The notes under the pieces were generated by a model. It was not told the DNA's origin, ran no database searches, and worked only from the letters and a program-made list of their open reading frames with translations. A stretch of DNA of 64,000 bases from Achromobacter mucicolens. GTDB lineage: Bacteria > Pseudomonadota > Gammaproteobacteria > Burkholderiales > Burkholderiaceae_B. Below are positions 56,274 through 64,000 of this stretch, in pieces; position 1 is the stretch's first letter; each line of letters begins with the position of its first letter. The DNA lies in NCBI RefSeq assembly GCF_902859725.1, contig NZ_CADIJP010000005.1:186001-250000 (forward strand). The letters are read 5' to 3'. The translations under genes were made by a program, and so were the position numbers.

Positions 56274-56786
56274 CTATGCGGGCCGCAGGCGCGGATCGTA
56301 GATGAAGCGTTCGCGCCGCACCACCACGATGTGCTCGGCATCCGGATGCGCCGGGTTGACGAGAAAGTTGCAGTCCGGCACGCCGCGATACGGGACGATG
56401 GCGCTGGGCAGTTCCAGCAGCGCCGATACGCCCGACGCCACCCAGTTATCGCCCACGGCCTGCGAGGCCTCCGCGAAGGGCACCGCATCCCAGAACGGAT
56501 AGTCGTCCTGAAGCTGCGCCAGCGACAGCGACTGGCGTGCTTCGAAGACGGCAGCGGGCACGGCCAGTTCAATCAGGTAGCGGTTCGCCTCCTGGGACGC
56601 GCGCGCGGCAAAGTGCACCACCGTTTCCAGCACCGACAGCGCCACGCTGGCCGAGGCATACACGACTGGCGTGCCGGGGCTGTTGTAGCGGCCGCCCACG
56701 GCGGCTGCGCCCGCGCCGCTCAGGTCGTCCGCCCGGTATTTGCCCGCCGTGGTGCCGATGCGCCAGAGCGAAACGTAGTCCGTCAT
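56274..56786 (-). CDS. RES-domain toxin
   Basis: A 170-residue RES-family protein (LWRIG, GGRYNSPGTPVVYAS, ALSVLETVVH, ASGVSALLELPSAIVP, NFLVNPAHPD). Arg9, Arg33, Tyr43 and Glu54 occupy the family's active-site positions. RES toxins deplete NAD+ when free of antitoxin. Its ATG overlaps the antitoxin stop (ATGA), so translation is coupled with the antitoxin first, as usual for Xre-RES pairs. Confidence 0.93.
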   Translation of the reverse strand: MTDYVSLWRIGTTAGKYRADDLSGAGAAAVGGRYNSPGTPVVYASASVALSVLETVVHFAARASQEANRYLIELAVPAAVFEARQSLSLAQLQDDYPFWDAVPFAEASQAVGDNWVASGVSALLELPSAIVPYRGVPDCNFLVNPAHPDAEHIVVVRRERFIYDPRLRPA

Positions 56787-57253
56787 GCGTAGACGCCCGC
56801 TGCGGCACGGGCAAGCGTGTCTTCGACGATGCGGCTGCTGGCGTCCGAGGTCAGAAGCGACAGCGGCTTGACATTGCCCAGCGCGGGCACGGGCGTGTTC
56901 AGCCAAAGCACCGCCTCCTCGTCGCTGCCCAGCACCTGGCGCGCGACGCGGACCACCCGGGCGACGCGGGCAAGCCGGTCGGATTCGCCCAGCGGTAGCG
57001 CCTGCCCTTCACGCGTCCACCGCGACAGCGAAGCCGCCTTGACCTCCGTGATGGCCATGATCTCGGCCTTGGGCACCTGCAGATAATCAGCCGCATCGTC
57101 GACCATCTGCGCAGGCAGGCCGCGATGCACGTCGCGCGCGATGTCGGTCAGGGGGCTGTCGACCAGGCCGCGGAACAGCTGCCGGGCGCGCGGCGGACGT
57201 TTGGCGGTGGCGCCGCGCTTGGTCGGCGATTTATCGGCAAGGGCGATGGTCAT
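56783..57253 (-). CDS. Xre/MbcA/ParS-type antitoxin
   Basis: A 156-residue antitoxin with an N-terminal basic, disordered part, a central Xre-like HTH (VPKAEIMAITEVKAASLSRW) and a C-terminal MbcA/ParS (DUF2384) toxin-binding domain (VARQVLGSDEEAVLWLNTPVPALGNVKPLSLL). It should bind RES and repress the operon. The ATG at 57253 is chosen over a longer frame to 57406 that covers the promoter region. Confidence 0.9.
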   Translation of the reverse strand: MTIALADKSPTKRGATAKRPPRARQLFRGLVDSPLTDIARDVHRGLPAQMVDDAADYLQVPKAEIMAITEVKAASLSRWTREGQALPLGESDRLARVARVVRVARQVLGSDEEAVLWLNTPVPALGNVKPLSLLTSDASSRIVEDTLARAAAGVYA

Positions 57254-57321
57254 GGTCTGCTCCGGGCGCCGCGCACGGGCGGCAAACCGGGGGACCGGCC
57301 ACGCCATGAGCGGCTGAATTA

Positions 57322-57364
57322 CCAAATTGAATTTATAATATCCCATTTGGAAATACCCGCGCAA
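57322..57364 (-). promoter_or_regulatory. Promoter and palindromic operator of the toxin-antitoxin operon
   Basis: Minus strand: TTGCGC (57364-57359), 18-base spacer, TATTAT (57340-57335). The -10 lies inside the palindrome CCAAAT-N17-ATTTGG (57322-57350), fitting autorepression by the antitoxin. The region is strikingly AT-rich compared with its surroundings. Confidence 0.5.
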
Positions 57365-57521
57365 GGCTGGGCCGGCCGACTCCTCGGGACATACCCGGCA
57401 TCGCAATGCCAGGCGGCGGCGCTCCCGTTGGACGCGCCGCGCCGCCCGTCACGCCCCCTGTTTCGGCCTATCATAGGCGGCGGCAAATTTACCCCCCTCG
57501 CATTTCTCTCAAGGACAGGCA

Positions 57522-57899
57522 ATGACGGACCGGCAGCTCACGATACTCGCGGCGCTCAATCTCATGGTGGCAGTGGGCGCCGGTGCCTTCGGCGCGCATG
57601 GCCTCAAGCGCATCCTGACGCCAGAAATGCTGGCCGTCTGGCAGACCGGGGTGATGTACCACCTGGTCCACGCCCTGGGTCTTTTCGTCATCGCGCTGCT
57701 CGGCGCGCGTTTCGGCTCGCCCCTGCTGTCGGCGGCAGGCGTCGTGATGTTTGTCGGCATCGTGCTGTTTTCGGGCAGCCTGTACGTGCTGACGCTGACA
57801 GGCAAAGGCTGGCTGGGCGCCGTCACGCCGTTTGGCGGAACGGCCTTCCTGGCCGCATGGGCCATGGTCGCCTGGGCCGCCTACCGCGCGCAGCCCTGA
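57522..57899 (+). CDS. DUF423 (YgdD-like) membrane protein
   Basis: A 125-residue inner-membrane protein with four hydrophobic helices and the DUF423 pattern GAFGAHGLK, WQTGVMYHLVHALGL, FSGSLYVLTLTG and TPFGGTAFLAAW. Function unknown in the family. The ATG follows CAAGGACAGGCA. Confidence 0.92.
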   Translation: MTDRQLTILAALNLMVAVGAGAFGAHGLKRILTPEMLAVWQTGVMYHLVHALGLFVIALLGARFGSPLLSAAGVVMFVGIVLFSGSLYVLTLTGKGWLGAVTPFGGTAFLAAWAMVAWAAYRAQP

Positions 57900-57958
57900 A
57901 CCCGTACTTCCCGTGATTCATTCCCGGCGGCAGGAACCGCCGCTCTTGCAGGTCTCTG

Positions 57959-58867
57959 ATGTCCCCAACCACCGCATTACCCGCCGTCCGTGAACATTCC
58001 GCCGCCGCAGGCATCGCCTGCGTGGCGGGCGGCATCTTCTTTCTGACCCTCAGCGACGCCAGCGCCAAATGGCTGGGCGCAACGTACAACCCGCTGCAGA
58101 TCCTCTTCATGCGCGCGCTGATCGCGCTGCCTTTCGTGACCGCGCTGGCGTTGTGGCTGGGCGGCCGCCGCGTGCTGCGCACGATGCATCCCGGACTGCA
58201 CCTGACGCGCGGCGCCATCAACGTTATCTCGGCCAGTTGCTTCTACCTGGGATTGCAGGCGCTGCCGCTGGCCGAGACCACCGCCATCGCATTCGCCGCG
58301 CCGCTGTTCGTCACGGCGCTTTCCGTGCTGATCCTGAAGGAACGCGTGGACGGCAAGCGCTGGCTGGCCGTGCTGGCAGGTTTTGCGGGCGTGCTGATCG
58401 TGGTGCGTCCCGGCACGCAGGCCTTTCAGGCGGCCACCCTGCTGCCGCTGACCACCGCCCTGCTCTACGCGGTCATGATGATCACGGCGCGCGGCATCAA
58501 CCGCGCCGAAGGCATGCTGACCATCACCTTCTACATCGTGCTGGGCCAACTGGTGTGGAGCTCGCTGGGGCTGGCGTGGGTCTGGCGTGCGCCGGCCGCC
58601 GAAGACCTGCCGTACTTCGGCGCGGTGGCCTTGTTCAGCACGTTGGGACTGACGCTGATCACGCAGGGGTTCCGTATCGGACCGGCGTCCGTCGTCGCCC
58701 CCTTTGACTACACGGGCCTCGTCTGGGCCACGATCCTGGGATGGATCTTCTGGCGGGAGGCGCCCGACGCCTACGCGTACCTGGGCGCCGTCTTCATTGC
58801 AGGCAGCGGCGTGTACATCGCCGTTCGCGAGGCGCGGGGCAAGTCGCGCCGCCGCGCCGCGCGCTGA
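57959..58867 (+). CDS. EamA/DMT-family transporter
   Basis: A 302-residue membrane protein with ten hydrophobic helices in two EamA repeats (SDASAKWLGATYNPLQILFMR, ETTAIAFAAPLFVTALSVLILKE; ASVVAPFDYTGLVWATILGWIFW). Likely exports a metabolite or amino acid; substrate unknown. It starts 60 bases after DUF423 and may be co-transcribed. Confidence 0.9.
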   Translation: MSPTTALPAVREHSAAAGIACVAGGIFFLTLSDASAKWLGATYNPLQILFMRALIALPFVTALALWLGGRRVLRTMHPGLHLTRGAINVISASCFYLGLQALPLAETTAIAFAAPLFVTALSVLILKERVDGKRWLAVLAGFAGVLIVVRPGTQAFQAATLLPLTTALLYAVMMITARGINRAEGMLTITFYIVLGQLVWSSLGLAWVWRAPAAEDLPYFGAVALFSTLGLTLITQGFRIGPASVVAPFDYTGLVWATILGWIFWREAPDAYAYLGAVFIAGSGVYIAVREARGKSRRRAAR

Positions 58868-58888
58868 CGGCCGCCCTGCCCGCCAGCA

Positions 58889-59527
58889 CTATTCGGTGGG
58901 CGGCGGAAAGTGCCGCTGCAACACCTTTGCGACGTTCGGCTCTTGTTCGGCCTCGCGCGCCACCGCCGTCAACGCCGGGCACATGGCGCCGAACCACGAC
59001 GGTCCCGGACGCCAGTGCGTCATGACCGTCACATACAGGTCCAGCGCCGAAAAGCGCCGCCCCAGCATGTGTGGCGCGCCGGCCTGGCGTTCAAGCTCCT
59101 GCCACAGCTCGGCGCGGCGCGTGTGCACGCGCTCACGCAGCAGGTCGGCCCCCGCGCCCGGCGTCGTCCATTGCGCGGGCTCATCGCCGTAGGTGAAGGT
59201 GGGATACACCGCAGCCACCAGCCGCATCAGCAGGTTAAGGAAACGCGCCCGCTCCGGTTTGTCCGGCGCGGGCGCCAGCCCGGCCTGCGGCGCCACATCG
59301 TTCAGGTGCAGGATCATCGCGGCGCTTTCGGTCATTACCTCGCCGTCGGGCAGGATGAGCGTGGGCACCTGCCCCAGCGGATTCAGATGCAAAAGCCGGT
59401 CCCGCTGAAGACCCGGCTTCAGATAAGGCACATCCGTCAGCGTGTGCGGCACATTGGCCAGCACCAGCGCCATCTCGACGATGGCCGAGCCGCAACCCGC
59501 GGACCCGATGAGCTCGTAGGATTTCAT
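58889..59527 (-). CDS. Glutathione S-transferase family protein
   Basis: A 212-residue GST: thioredoxin-like N-domain (LIGSAGCGSAIVEMAL, NPLGQVPTLILPDGEVMTESAAMILHL) and helical C-domain (ALDLYVTVMTHW). The ESAAM pair binds the glutathione glutamate in known GSTs. Ser/Cys near residue 8-11 could be catalytic. It follows the sugar dehydrogenase gene by 5 bases on the same strand, so an operon is likely. Substrate unknown. Confidence 0.88.
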   Translation of the reverse strand: MKSYELIGSAGCGSAIVEMALVLANVPHTLTDVPYLKPGLQRDRLLHLNPLGQVPTLILPDGEVMTESAAMILHLNDVAPQAGLAPAPDKPERARFLNLLMRLVAAVYPTFTYGDEPAQWTTPGAGADLLRERVHTRRAELWQELERQAGAPHMLGRRFSALDLYVTVMTHWRPGPSWFGAMCPALTAVAREAEQEPNVAKVLQRHFPPPTE

Positions 59528-59532
59528 GGCCG

Positions 59533-60696
59533 TCACCCTCCCGTTTCGGCCGGCGCCACCCGCAGCAATTCGCCAGGCGAGGCGTCCGTCAGCACATACA
59601 CATAACCGTCCGGCCCCTGCCGCACGTCCCGGATCCGCCGCTTGCGGTCGACCAGCAGCCGTTCCTTCTCGACCACGCGATTGCCGTCGACGGTCAGGCG
59701 GATGAGGTTCTGATTGCCCAGCGCGCCGATGAAGAGCGAATTGCGCCAGGCCGGAAACCGGTCCGCGTCGTAGAACGCCATACCGCTGATGGCGGGCGAT
59801 TTCGGCCACCAATGGATCGGCGGCTCCATGCCCGGCAGGGTTTCGCCCTTGGCTTCCGGAATGGCGAAGCCCGAATAGTTGATGCCGTAGGTGGCCAGCG
59901 GCCAGCCGTAATTCTTGCCCGGCTTCACGACATTGATCTCGTCGCCGCCACGCGGGCCGTGTTCGTTTTCCCAGAGTTCGCCAGTCCAGGGATTGAGCGC
60001 CATGCCCTGCGGATTGCGATGGCCGTACGACCAGATCTCGGGGCGCGCGCCCGGCTTACCCACAAAGGGGTTGTCCGCCGGCACGGAGCCATCCGTCTTG
60101 AGCCGCACGACCTTGCCTTGCAGCTTGTCCAGGTCTTGTGCCGTCGGGCGCTGATTGTTCTCGCCCAGCGCGATGTAGAGGTAGCCCTTGCCGTCGAACA
60201 CCAGGCGCGATCCGAAATGCTGGCCGGACGACAGCTTGGGCTCCTGGCGGAACAGCACCTTGAATCCCTCGAGGCCGCTGGCGTCATCGGCCAGCCGCCC
60301 GCGCCCCACGGCCGTGCCGCTCTTGTCGCCATCCGATTCCGCATACGCCAGGTACACGTAGCGGTCGGTCGCAAAGTCAGGCGACAGCGCCACGTCCAGC
60401 AGTCCACCTTGACCGCGCGCGGCAACCTGCGGAACGCCAGAGAGCGGCTTGGACAGCCCGCCGGGCGTGCGCAGCAGCCGCAGGTTCCCGGGCCGTTCGG
60501 TGATCAGGATGCCGCCATCGGGCAGGAACGCCATGGACCAGGGGTGGTCCAGACCGCCGACGACGGGCGTCACGCGGGCGGGCGCCGACGGCGGTTCCTG
60601 CGAGGCTTGTGCAACGACGGGCGCGGCCGCAAAGGCCAGGGCCAAGGACAGGATCAGGGGAATTGCGCGCGTGCTCGCGGCGGTGCGTGACTGCAT
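59533..60696 (-). CDS. PQQ-dependent aldose sugar dehydrogenase (YliI-like)
   Basis: A 387-residue exported beta-propeller protein of the soluble glucose/aldose dehydrogenase family: signal peptide ending VVAQA, then LDHPWSMAFLPDGGILITERPGNLR, GQHFGSRLVFDGKGYLYIALGE, YGHRNPQGMALNPWTGELW and ENEHGPRGGDEIN, which carry the PQQ and Ca ligands (His, Arg, Asn, Asp). Oxidises aldoses in the periplasm. The ATG at 60696 is chosen because GGAG lies six bases upstream; an ATG at 60702 overlaps the site. Confidence 0.92.
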   Translation of the reverse strand: MQSRTAASTRAIPLILSLALAFAAAPVVAQASQEPPSAPARVTPVVGGLDHPWSMAFLPDGGILITERPGNLRLLRTPGGLSKPLSGVPQVAARGQGGLLDVALSPDFATDRYVYLAYAESDGDKSGTAVGRGRLADDASGLEGFKVLFRQEPKLSSGQHFGSRLVFDGKGYLYIALGENNQRPTAQDLDKLQGKVVRLKTDGSVPADNPFVGKPGARPEIWSYGHRNPQGMALNPWTGELWENEHGPRGGDEINVVKPGKNYGWPLATYGINYSGFAIPEAKGETLPGMEPPIHWWPKSPAISGMAFYDADRFPAWRNSLFIGALGNQNLIRLTVDGNRVVEKERLLVDRKRRIRDVRQGPDGYVYVLTDASPGELLRVAPAETGG

Positions 60697-60847
60697 GGAC
60701 ATCTCCGGCGGCGACAGGTTGAAAAGCAGGCGCGCAAGGCATGACAGTGAGACGCGGGGGCCGCTCGCAATTGGCACACCCGGTTGGCGTACCATAGCGC
60801 CCACGGACGGGAGCTCTCCCGTTCTTGCTCTCAGGAGACTCGATCAG

Positions 60848-61459
60848 ATGAAACTGTACTACATGCCCGGCGCGTGCTCGCTCGCTTCCCACATCGTCCT
60901 CGAGTGGATCGGCAAGCCGTACGAGACGCACAAACTCAGCCGTGAAGCGCTGAAGGAACCGGAGTTTCTGCGGATCAATCCGCTGGGCGCCGTGCCCGCG
61001 CTGACCGATGGCGACTGGACCCTCACGCAGAATGTCGCCATCCTGGAATACCTGGCCGAACAGGCCCCGGAAATCCCCCTGCTGGGCGACGGCACCGCGC
61101 GTTCGCGCGCCGAAGTGCGCCGCTGGGTCGGCTTCATCAATTCCGACGTCCACAAGACCTTCTCGCTGCTGTTCGGCGCGCAGCGCTACCTGAAGGACGA
61201 AGGCGCGCAAAAGGAATTGGCGGCCTCCGCGTCGGCGCTTCTGACCAAGCTGTTCGGGCAGTTGGATGCGCAACTGGCGGGCAAGTCCTACCTGGCCGGC
61301 GCCGCGCCGTCTGTGGCGGACGCGTATCTGTTTGTCGTGCTGCGCTGGGCCCACGCAAAGGAAATCGACCTGTCCGGCCTGAACCATCTGCAGGCGTTCT
61401 TCGATCGCATGCAGGCCGACGCGGGCGTGCAGGCCGCGCTGAAGGCCGAAGGCCTGTAA
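60848..61459 (+). CDS. Beta-class glutathione S-transferase
   Basis: A 203-residue GST with Cys10 in MKLYYMPGACSLASH, the mark of beta-class bacterial GSTs, NPLGAVPAL (cis-Pro) and TLTQNVAILEYL for glutathione binding. Conjugates or reduces electrophiles. ATG follows CAGGAGACTCGATCAG. Divergent from the sugar dehydrogenase and convergent with the LysR gene. Confidence 0.93.
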   Translation: MKLYYMPGACSLASHIVLEWIGKPYETHKLSREALKEPEFLRINPLGAVPALTDGDWTLTQNVAILEYLAEQAPEIPLLGDGTARSRAEVRRWVGFINSDVHKTFSLLFGAQRYLKDEGAQKELAASASALLTKLFGQLDAQLAGKSYLAGAAPSVADAYLFVVLRWAHAKEIDLSGLNHLQAFFDRMQADAGVQAALKAEGL

Positions 61460-61482
61460 CGGCTGCCGCTGCCCCGGCTCGC

Positions 61483-62439
61483 CTACCCAGGCGCGACGCC
61501 GGGCAGCGTCTCGCTTTCCAGGATCTTTTTCACGGCGGCCAGAAAGCGCCGCGCCAGCAAGGGCGGCGCGCTCAGGTTGGAATGCGTCGCCCAGATTTCC
61601 ACGCTGGCCTCGGGCTCGATCGGGCGAAGCGCCATGTGGGCGGCCTGGTCCGGCGTGACGCACCACGCATCGACCAGCGCCGGTCCCAGCCCCTGTTGCA
61701 CGAACGAACAGGCGGTCACCGGCGAATGCACCTCGACCGCCGCCGCGCAGCGCGGGCCGTCTCCAAAAAATGGCTGCAGCGCGCGACCCAACGGCGTGTC
61801 GCGCGGATAGCCGATCCACGCCGCCGACGAAAAGTCTTCCGGCAGCACCACCTCATGACTGGCCAGCGGATGCCCGGGCGGCAGCACGCAGACCACCGGC
61901 ACGCGCGCCAGCCGCACGGACGTCAGGTTGGGATGATCCGGCGGCTGCATGGAAATGCCGATGTCCGCCTGCCCCGACAGGAAATACGCCGCCAGTTCGT
62001 CGAAAGTCACGCTGCGGTAATCCACGCGGGCGCCTGCATTGCGGCCGCGAAACCGCTCCAGCGCCATCGGGATCAGCCGCTGCCCGAAACTGGCGCTGGC
62101 CACGATCTTCAGCATCCCCGCGCCCGACTGGCCGAGGCTGGCGGCCAGGTCATTCACCCGCTGAATGCCGCCATACACCTGCTCGACCTCGGCATACAGG
62201 CGCCGGGCTTCGGCGGAGGGCGACAGCCGGCTCTTGACCCGCTCGAACAACCGGTAGCCCAGGCGGCTTTCCGTCAGCGCCAGCACCCGGCTCACCGCCG
62301 GCTGCGACACATGCAGCATGCGCCCCGCCCCGCTGATCGAACCGGCCATCATGATCGCCCGGAATACCTCGATCTGACGCAGGTTCAGTGGCCTTCCGGC
62401 GCTGGGGCCGACTTCGTCGGCATACGCATCCGCATCCAT
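61483..62439 (-). CDS. LysR-family regulator
   Basis: A 318-residue LysR protein: HTH (LRQIEVFRAIMMAGSISGAGRMLHVSQPAVSRVLALTE) and an effector domain. The first ~18 residues are extra and polar. ATG at 62439 has AAAAGGGGAAAAAA upstream. It is divergent from the Bug binding protein and deacylase genes and is their likely regulator. The 119-base gap holds the promoters. Confidence 0.9.
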   Translation of the reverse strand: MDADAYADEVGPSAGRPLNLRQIEVFRAIMMAGSISGAGRMLHVSQPAVSRVLALTESRLGYRLFERVKSRLSPSAEARRLYAEVEQVYGGIQRVNDLAASLGQSGAGMLKIVASASFGQRLIPMALERFRGRNAGARVDYRSVTFDELAAYFLSGQADIGISMQPPDHPNLTSVRLARVPVVCVLPPGHPLASHEVVLPEDFSSAAWIGYPRDTPLGRALQPFFGDGPRCAAAVEVHSPVTACSFVQQGLGPALVDAWCVTPDQAAHMALRPIEPEASVEIWATHSNLSAPPLLARRFLAAVKKILESETLPGVAPG

Positions 62440-62558
62440 TTTTTTCCCCTTTTCCGATAACGGGGGATTATAGGTTTGAGACATTTTTCGATGACGCAGC
62501 GCCGCATGCCCAGGTGTAATCTGCCCGCTCCACAAAACAAAACCAGGGGAAATCCATC

Positions 62559-63536
62559 ATGCGCAGCACGCTCCTTCGCAGTCTTTCCATGGCGGCGCTC
62601 AACGTCGCCTTCATCGGCGCCGCCTCGGCCGCCGGCTATCCCGACAAGCCCATCACCTTCGTGGTTCCGTCCGCCGCCGGCGGATCGCCGGACGTGCTGT
62701 CGCGCCTGATCACGACCCAGATGGCCCGCGACACCGGCGCCACGATGGTCGTCGAGAACCGCCCCGGCGCGGCCGGCAACATCGGCATCGCGCTCATCAA
62801 GCGCGCCGCCCCGGACGGCTATACCGTCGGCTACGGCAACATCAACACGCTGGCGGTCAACCGCTCGCTCTTCAAGCGCCTGCCGTACGACGTGGACAAG
62901 GACCTGACGCCGGTCGCGCACATGTTCGACCTCTACAACGCGCTGATCGTGCCGGCCGAATCGCCCATCAAGAGCGTGCAGGACCTGATCGACCGCGCCC
63001 GCAACGAGCCGGGCCGCCTGTCGTACGGCGCCTCGGGCGTGGGCACCACGGGCCACATGGGCGGCGAGCTGTTCAAAAGCATGGCCAAGCTGGACGTGAT
63101 GTTCATCCCCTATAACGGCGGCCCCGCAGCCATCCAGGATCTGCTTGGCGGCCGCCTGGACTACCTGTTCGTCAACACCTCGGAAGCCGCACCGCTCGTC
63201 AAGAGCGGCAAGGTCCGCGCCATCGGCGTCAGCAGCCTGAAGCGCCTGTCGCTGATGCCCGACGTGCCGACGCTGGACGAATCCGGCCTGAAGGGTTACG
63301 AGACGGTCGCCTGGGGTGGCGTCGTGGCGCCCAAGGGCACGCCCGATGACGTGGTCGCCACGCTGAACGCCGCCATCCAGAAGGCGCTGCAGGCGCCGGA
63401 AGTGCGCCAGGGCCTGGCCACGCTGGGCGCCGAACCGGCATCCGGCTCGCCCGCCGAGTTCAAGCAGCTGATCGATCGCGAAACCGCCAAGTGGCAGCAG
63501 ATCATCGACAACGCCGGCATCGAAAAACTCGACTGA
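62559..63536 (+). CDS. Bug-family (TctC-like) periplasmic binding protein
   Basis: A 325-residue tripartite-tricarboxylate-type binding protein, the Bug family expanded in Bordetella and Achromobacter: signal peptide ending AASAA, then YPDKPITFVVPSAAGGSPDVLSR, NRPGAAGNIG, PYDVDKDLTPVAHM and LPGKLDYL-like block GGRLDYLFVNTSEA. No tctA/tctB membrane genes are adjacent, which is normal for Bug genes. Followed 9 bases later by the deacylase. Confidence 0.93.
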   Translation: MRSTLLRSLSMAALNVAFIGAASAAGYPDKPITFVVPSAAGGSPDVLSRLITTQMARDTGATMVVENRPGAAGNIGIALIKRAAPDGYTVGYGNINTLAVNRSLFKRLPYDVDKDLTPVAHMFDLYNALIVPAESPIKSVQDLIDRARNEPGRLSYGASGVGTTGHMGGELFKSMAKLDVMFIPYNGGPAAIQDLLGGRLDYLFVNTSEAAPLVKSGKVRAIGVSSLKRLSLMPDVPTLDESGLKGYETVAWGGVVAPKGTPDDVVATLNAAIQKALQAPEVRQGLATLGAEPASGSPAEFKQLIDRETAKWQQIIDNAGIEKLD

Positions 63537-63545
63537 GCATTCTCC

Positions 63546-64000
63546 ATGACGGCAGACACCTTGCAGGCTGACTTCATCGTCGCGGGCGCCACGCTCATCG
63601 ACGGATCGGGCGGGCCCGCCACCGGCGGCGACCTGGCCGTGCGCGGCGGGCGCATTGCGGCAGTGGGCCGCTTTGCCCACCCCGCCGGCGCGCCGGTCAT
63701 CGATGGCCGGGGCCTGGTCCTGGCGCCGGGCTTCATCGACTCGCACACCCACGATGACGGGTATCTGCTGGCGCATCCCGACATGCTGCCCAAGGTGTCG
63801 CAAGGCATCACGACCGTCGTCACCGGCAACTGCGGGATCAGCCTGGCGCCGCTGGCCCGCACGCAGATCCCGCAGCCGCTGGACCTGCTGGGGCCGCCGT
63901 CGCTCTTTCGCTTTGGCACCTTCCGGTCATGGATGGACGCGCTGCGCGACACGCCCGCCGCGGTCAACGTGATTCCGCTGGTGGGTCACACCACCTTGCG
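63546..64000 (+). CDS. N-acyl-D-amino-acid deacylase, N-terminal part (3' end outside window)
   Basis: At least 151 residues, open to the window end. The start MTADTLQADFIVAGATLIDGSGGPATGGDLAVRGGRI and APGFIDSHTHDDGYLL fit amidohydrolases of the D-aminoacylase group (metal-binding His pair in SHTHDD), and GNCGISLAPL (Cys metal-site loop) supports it. It would release D-amino acids from N-acyl forms. Co-transcribed with the Bug gene, so uptake and hydrolysis of the same compound is likely. Confidence 0.9.
   Translation, partial: MTADTLQADFIVAGATLIDGSGGPATGGDLAVRGGRIAAVGRFAHPAGAPVIDGRGLVLAPGFIDSHTHDDGYLLAHPDMLPKVSQGITTVVTGNCGISLAPLARTQIPQPLDLLGPPSLFRFGTFRSWMDALRDTPAAVNVIPLVGHTTL

Overview
The window comes from a high-GC beta-proteobacterial chromosome, most likely Alcaligenaceae and probably Achromobacter. 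The gene families and start-site habits (ATGA/TTGA overlaps, Bug-type binding protein, LivK-like binding proteins, Lrp/IclR regulators) all fit that group. This is inferred from protein flavour; no marker gene such as 16S rRNA is present. I see no tRNA, rRNA, CRISPR array, prophage or insertion sequence.

Region 1 (1-12,665) is one translationally coupled operon for trehalose and glycogen: the end of a TreS-maltokinase fusion, then glgB, glgX, treZ, malQ and treY. Five genes overlap their neighbour by 4 bases and one gap is 4 bases. Together they link maltose, maltose-1-phosphate, branched alpha-glucan, maltodextrin and trehalose.

Region 2 (12,789-32,900) is the most interesting part. It is a cluster of mostly tiny stress-type proteins: DUF3309, DUF883, DUF4142, DUF378, a Cys-rich copper-binding four-helix protein, a YghA-like SDR, topoisomerase IB and several disordered peptides. 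They surround a sigma-54 gene (rpoN), two sigma-54 activators (one with and one without a receiver domain) and a hybrid histidine kinase. Reading the gaps by eye gives ten candidate -24/-12 elements of the form GG-N10-GC. Eight keep GGCA/GGAA plus TTGC and two are weaker. They sit just upstream of most of the small genes and of rpoN itself. I infer a dedicated, self-amplifying sigma-54 stress regulon. Also here are an EAL phosphodiesterase, a FUSC exporter, a universal stress protein behind a perfect FNR/ANR box, and a 2-hydroxyacid dehydrogenase gene broken by one amber codon.

Region 3 (32,900-50,000) is housekeeping and regulation: a YnfM/YnfL-like MFS-LysR pair, a DUF4139 protein, a ferric-reductase-like flavocytochrome behind a second FNR-like box, a REC-EAL protein, DAHP synthase, an orphan response regulator, a CitE-like lyase, an ABC-F ATPase, phosphatidylserine decarboxylase with a terminator-like leader, an FMN hydroxy-acid dehydrogenase and a membrane metallophosphoesterase. 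A 35-base palindrome made of two perfect DnaA boxes lies at 41,792-41,826.

Region 4 (49,200-64,000) is catabolic and accessory: an Lrp regulator with an orphan MetQ-like protein, divergent from ornithine aminotransferase and arginase; an IclR regulator facing a binding protein and alcohol dehydrogenase; a RES/Xre toxin-antitoxin pair; DUF423 and EamA membrane proteins; two glutathione transferases; a PQQ-type sugar dehydrogenase; and a LysR regulator facing a Bug binding protein and an N-acyl-D-amino-acid deacylase that runs off the end.
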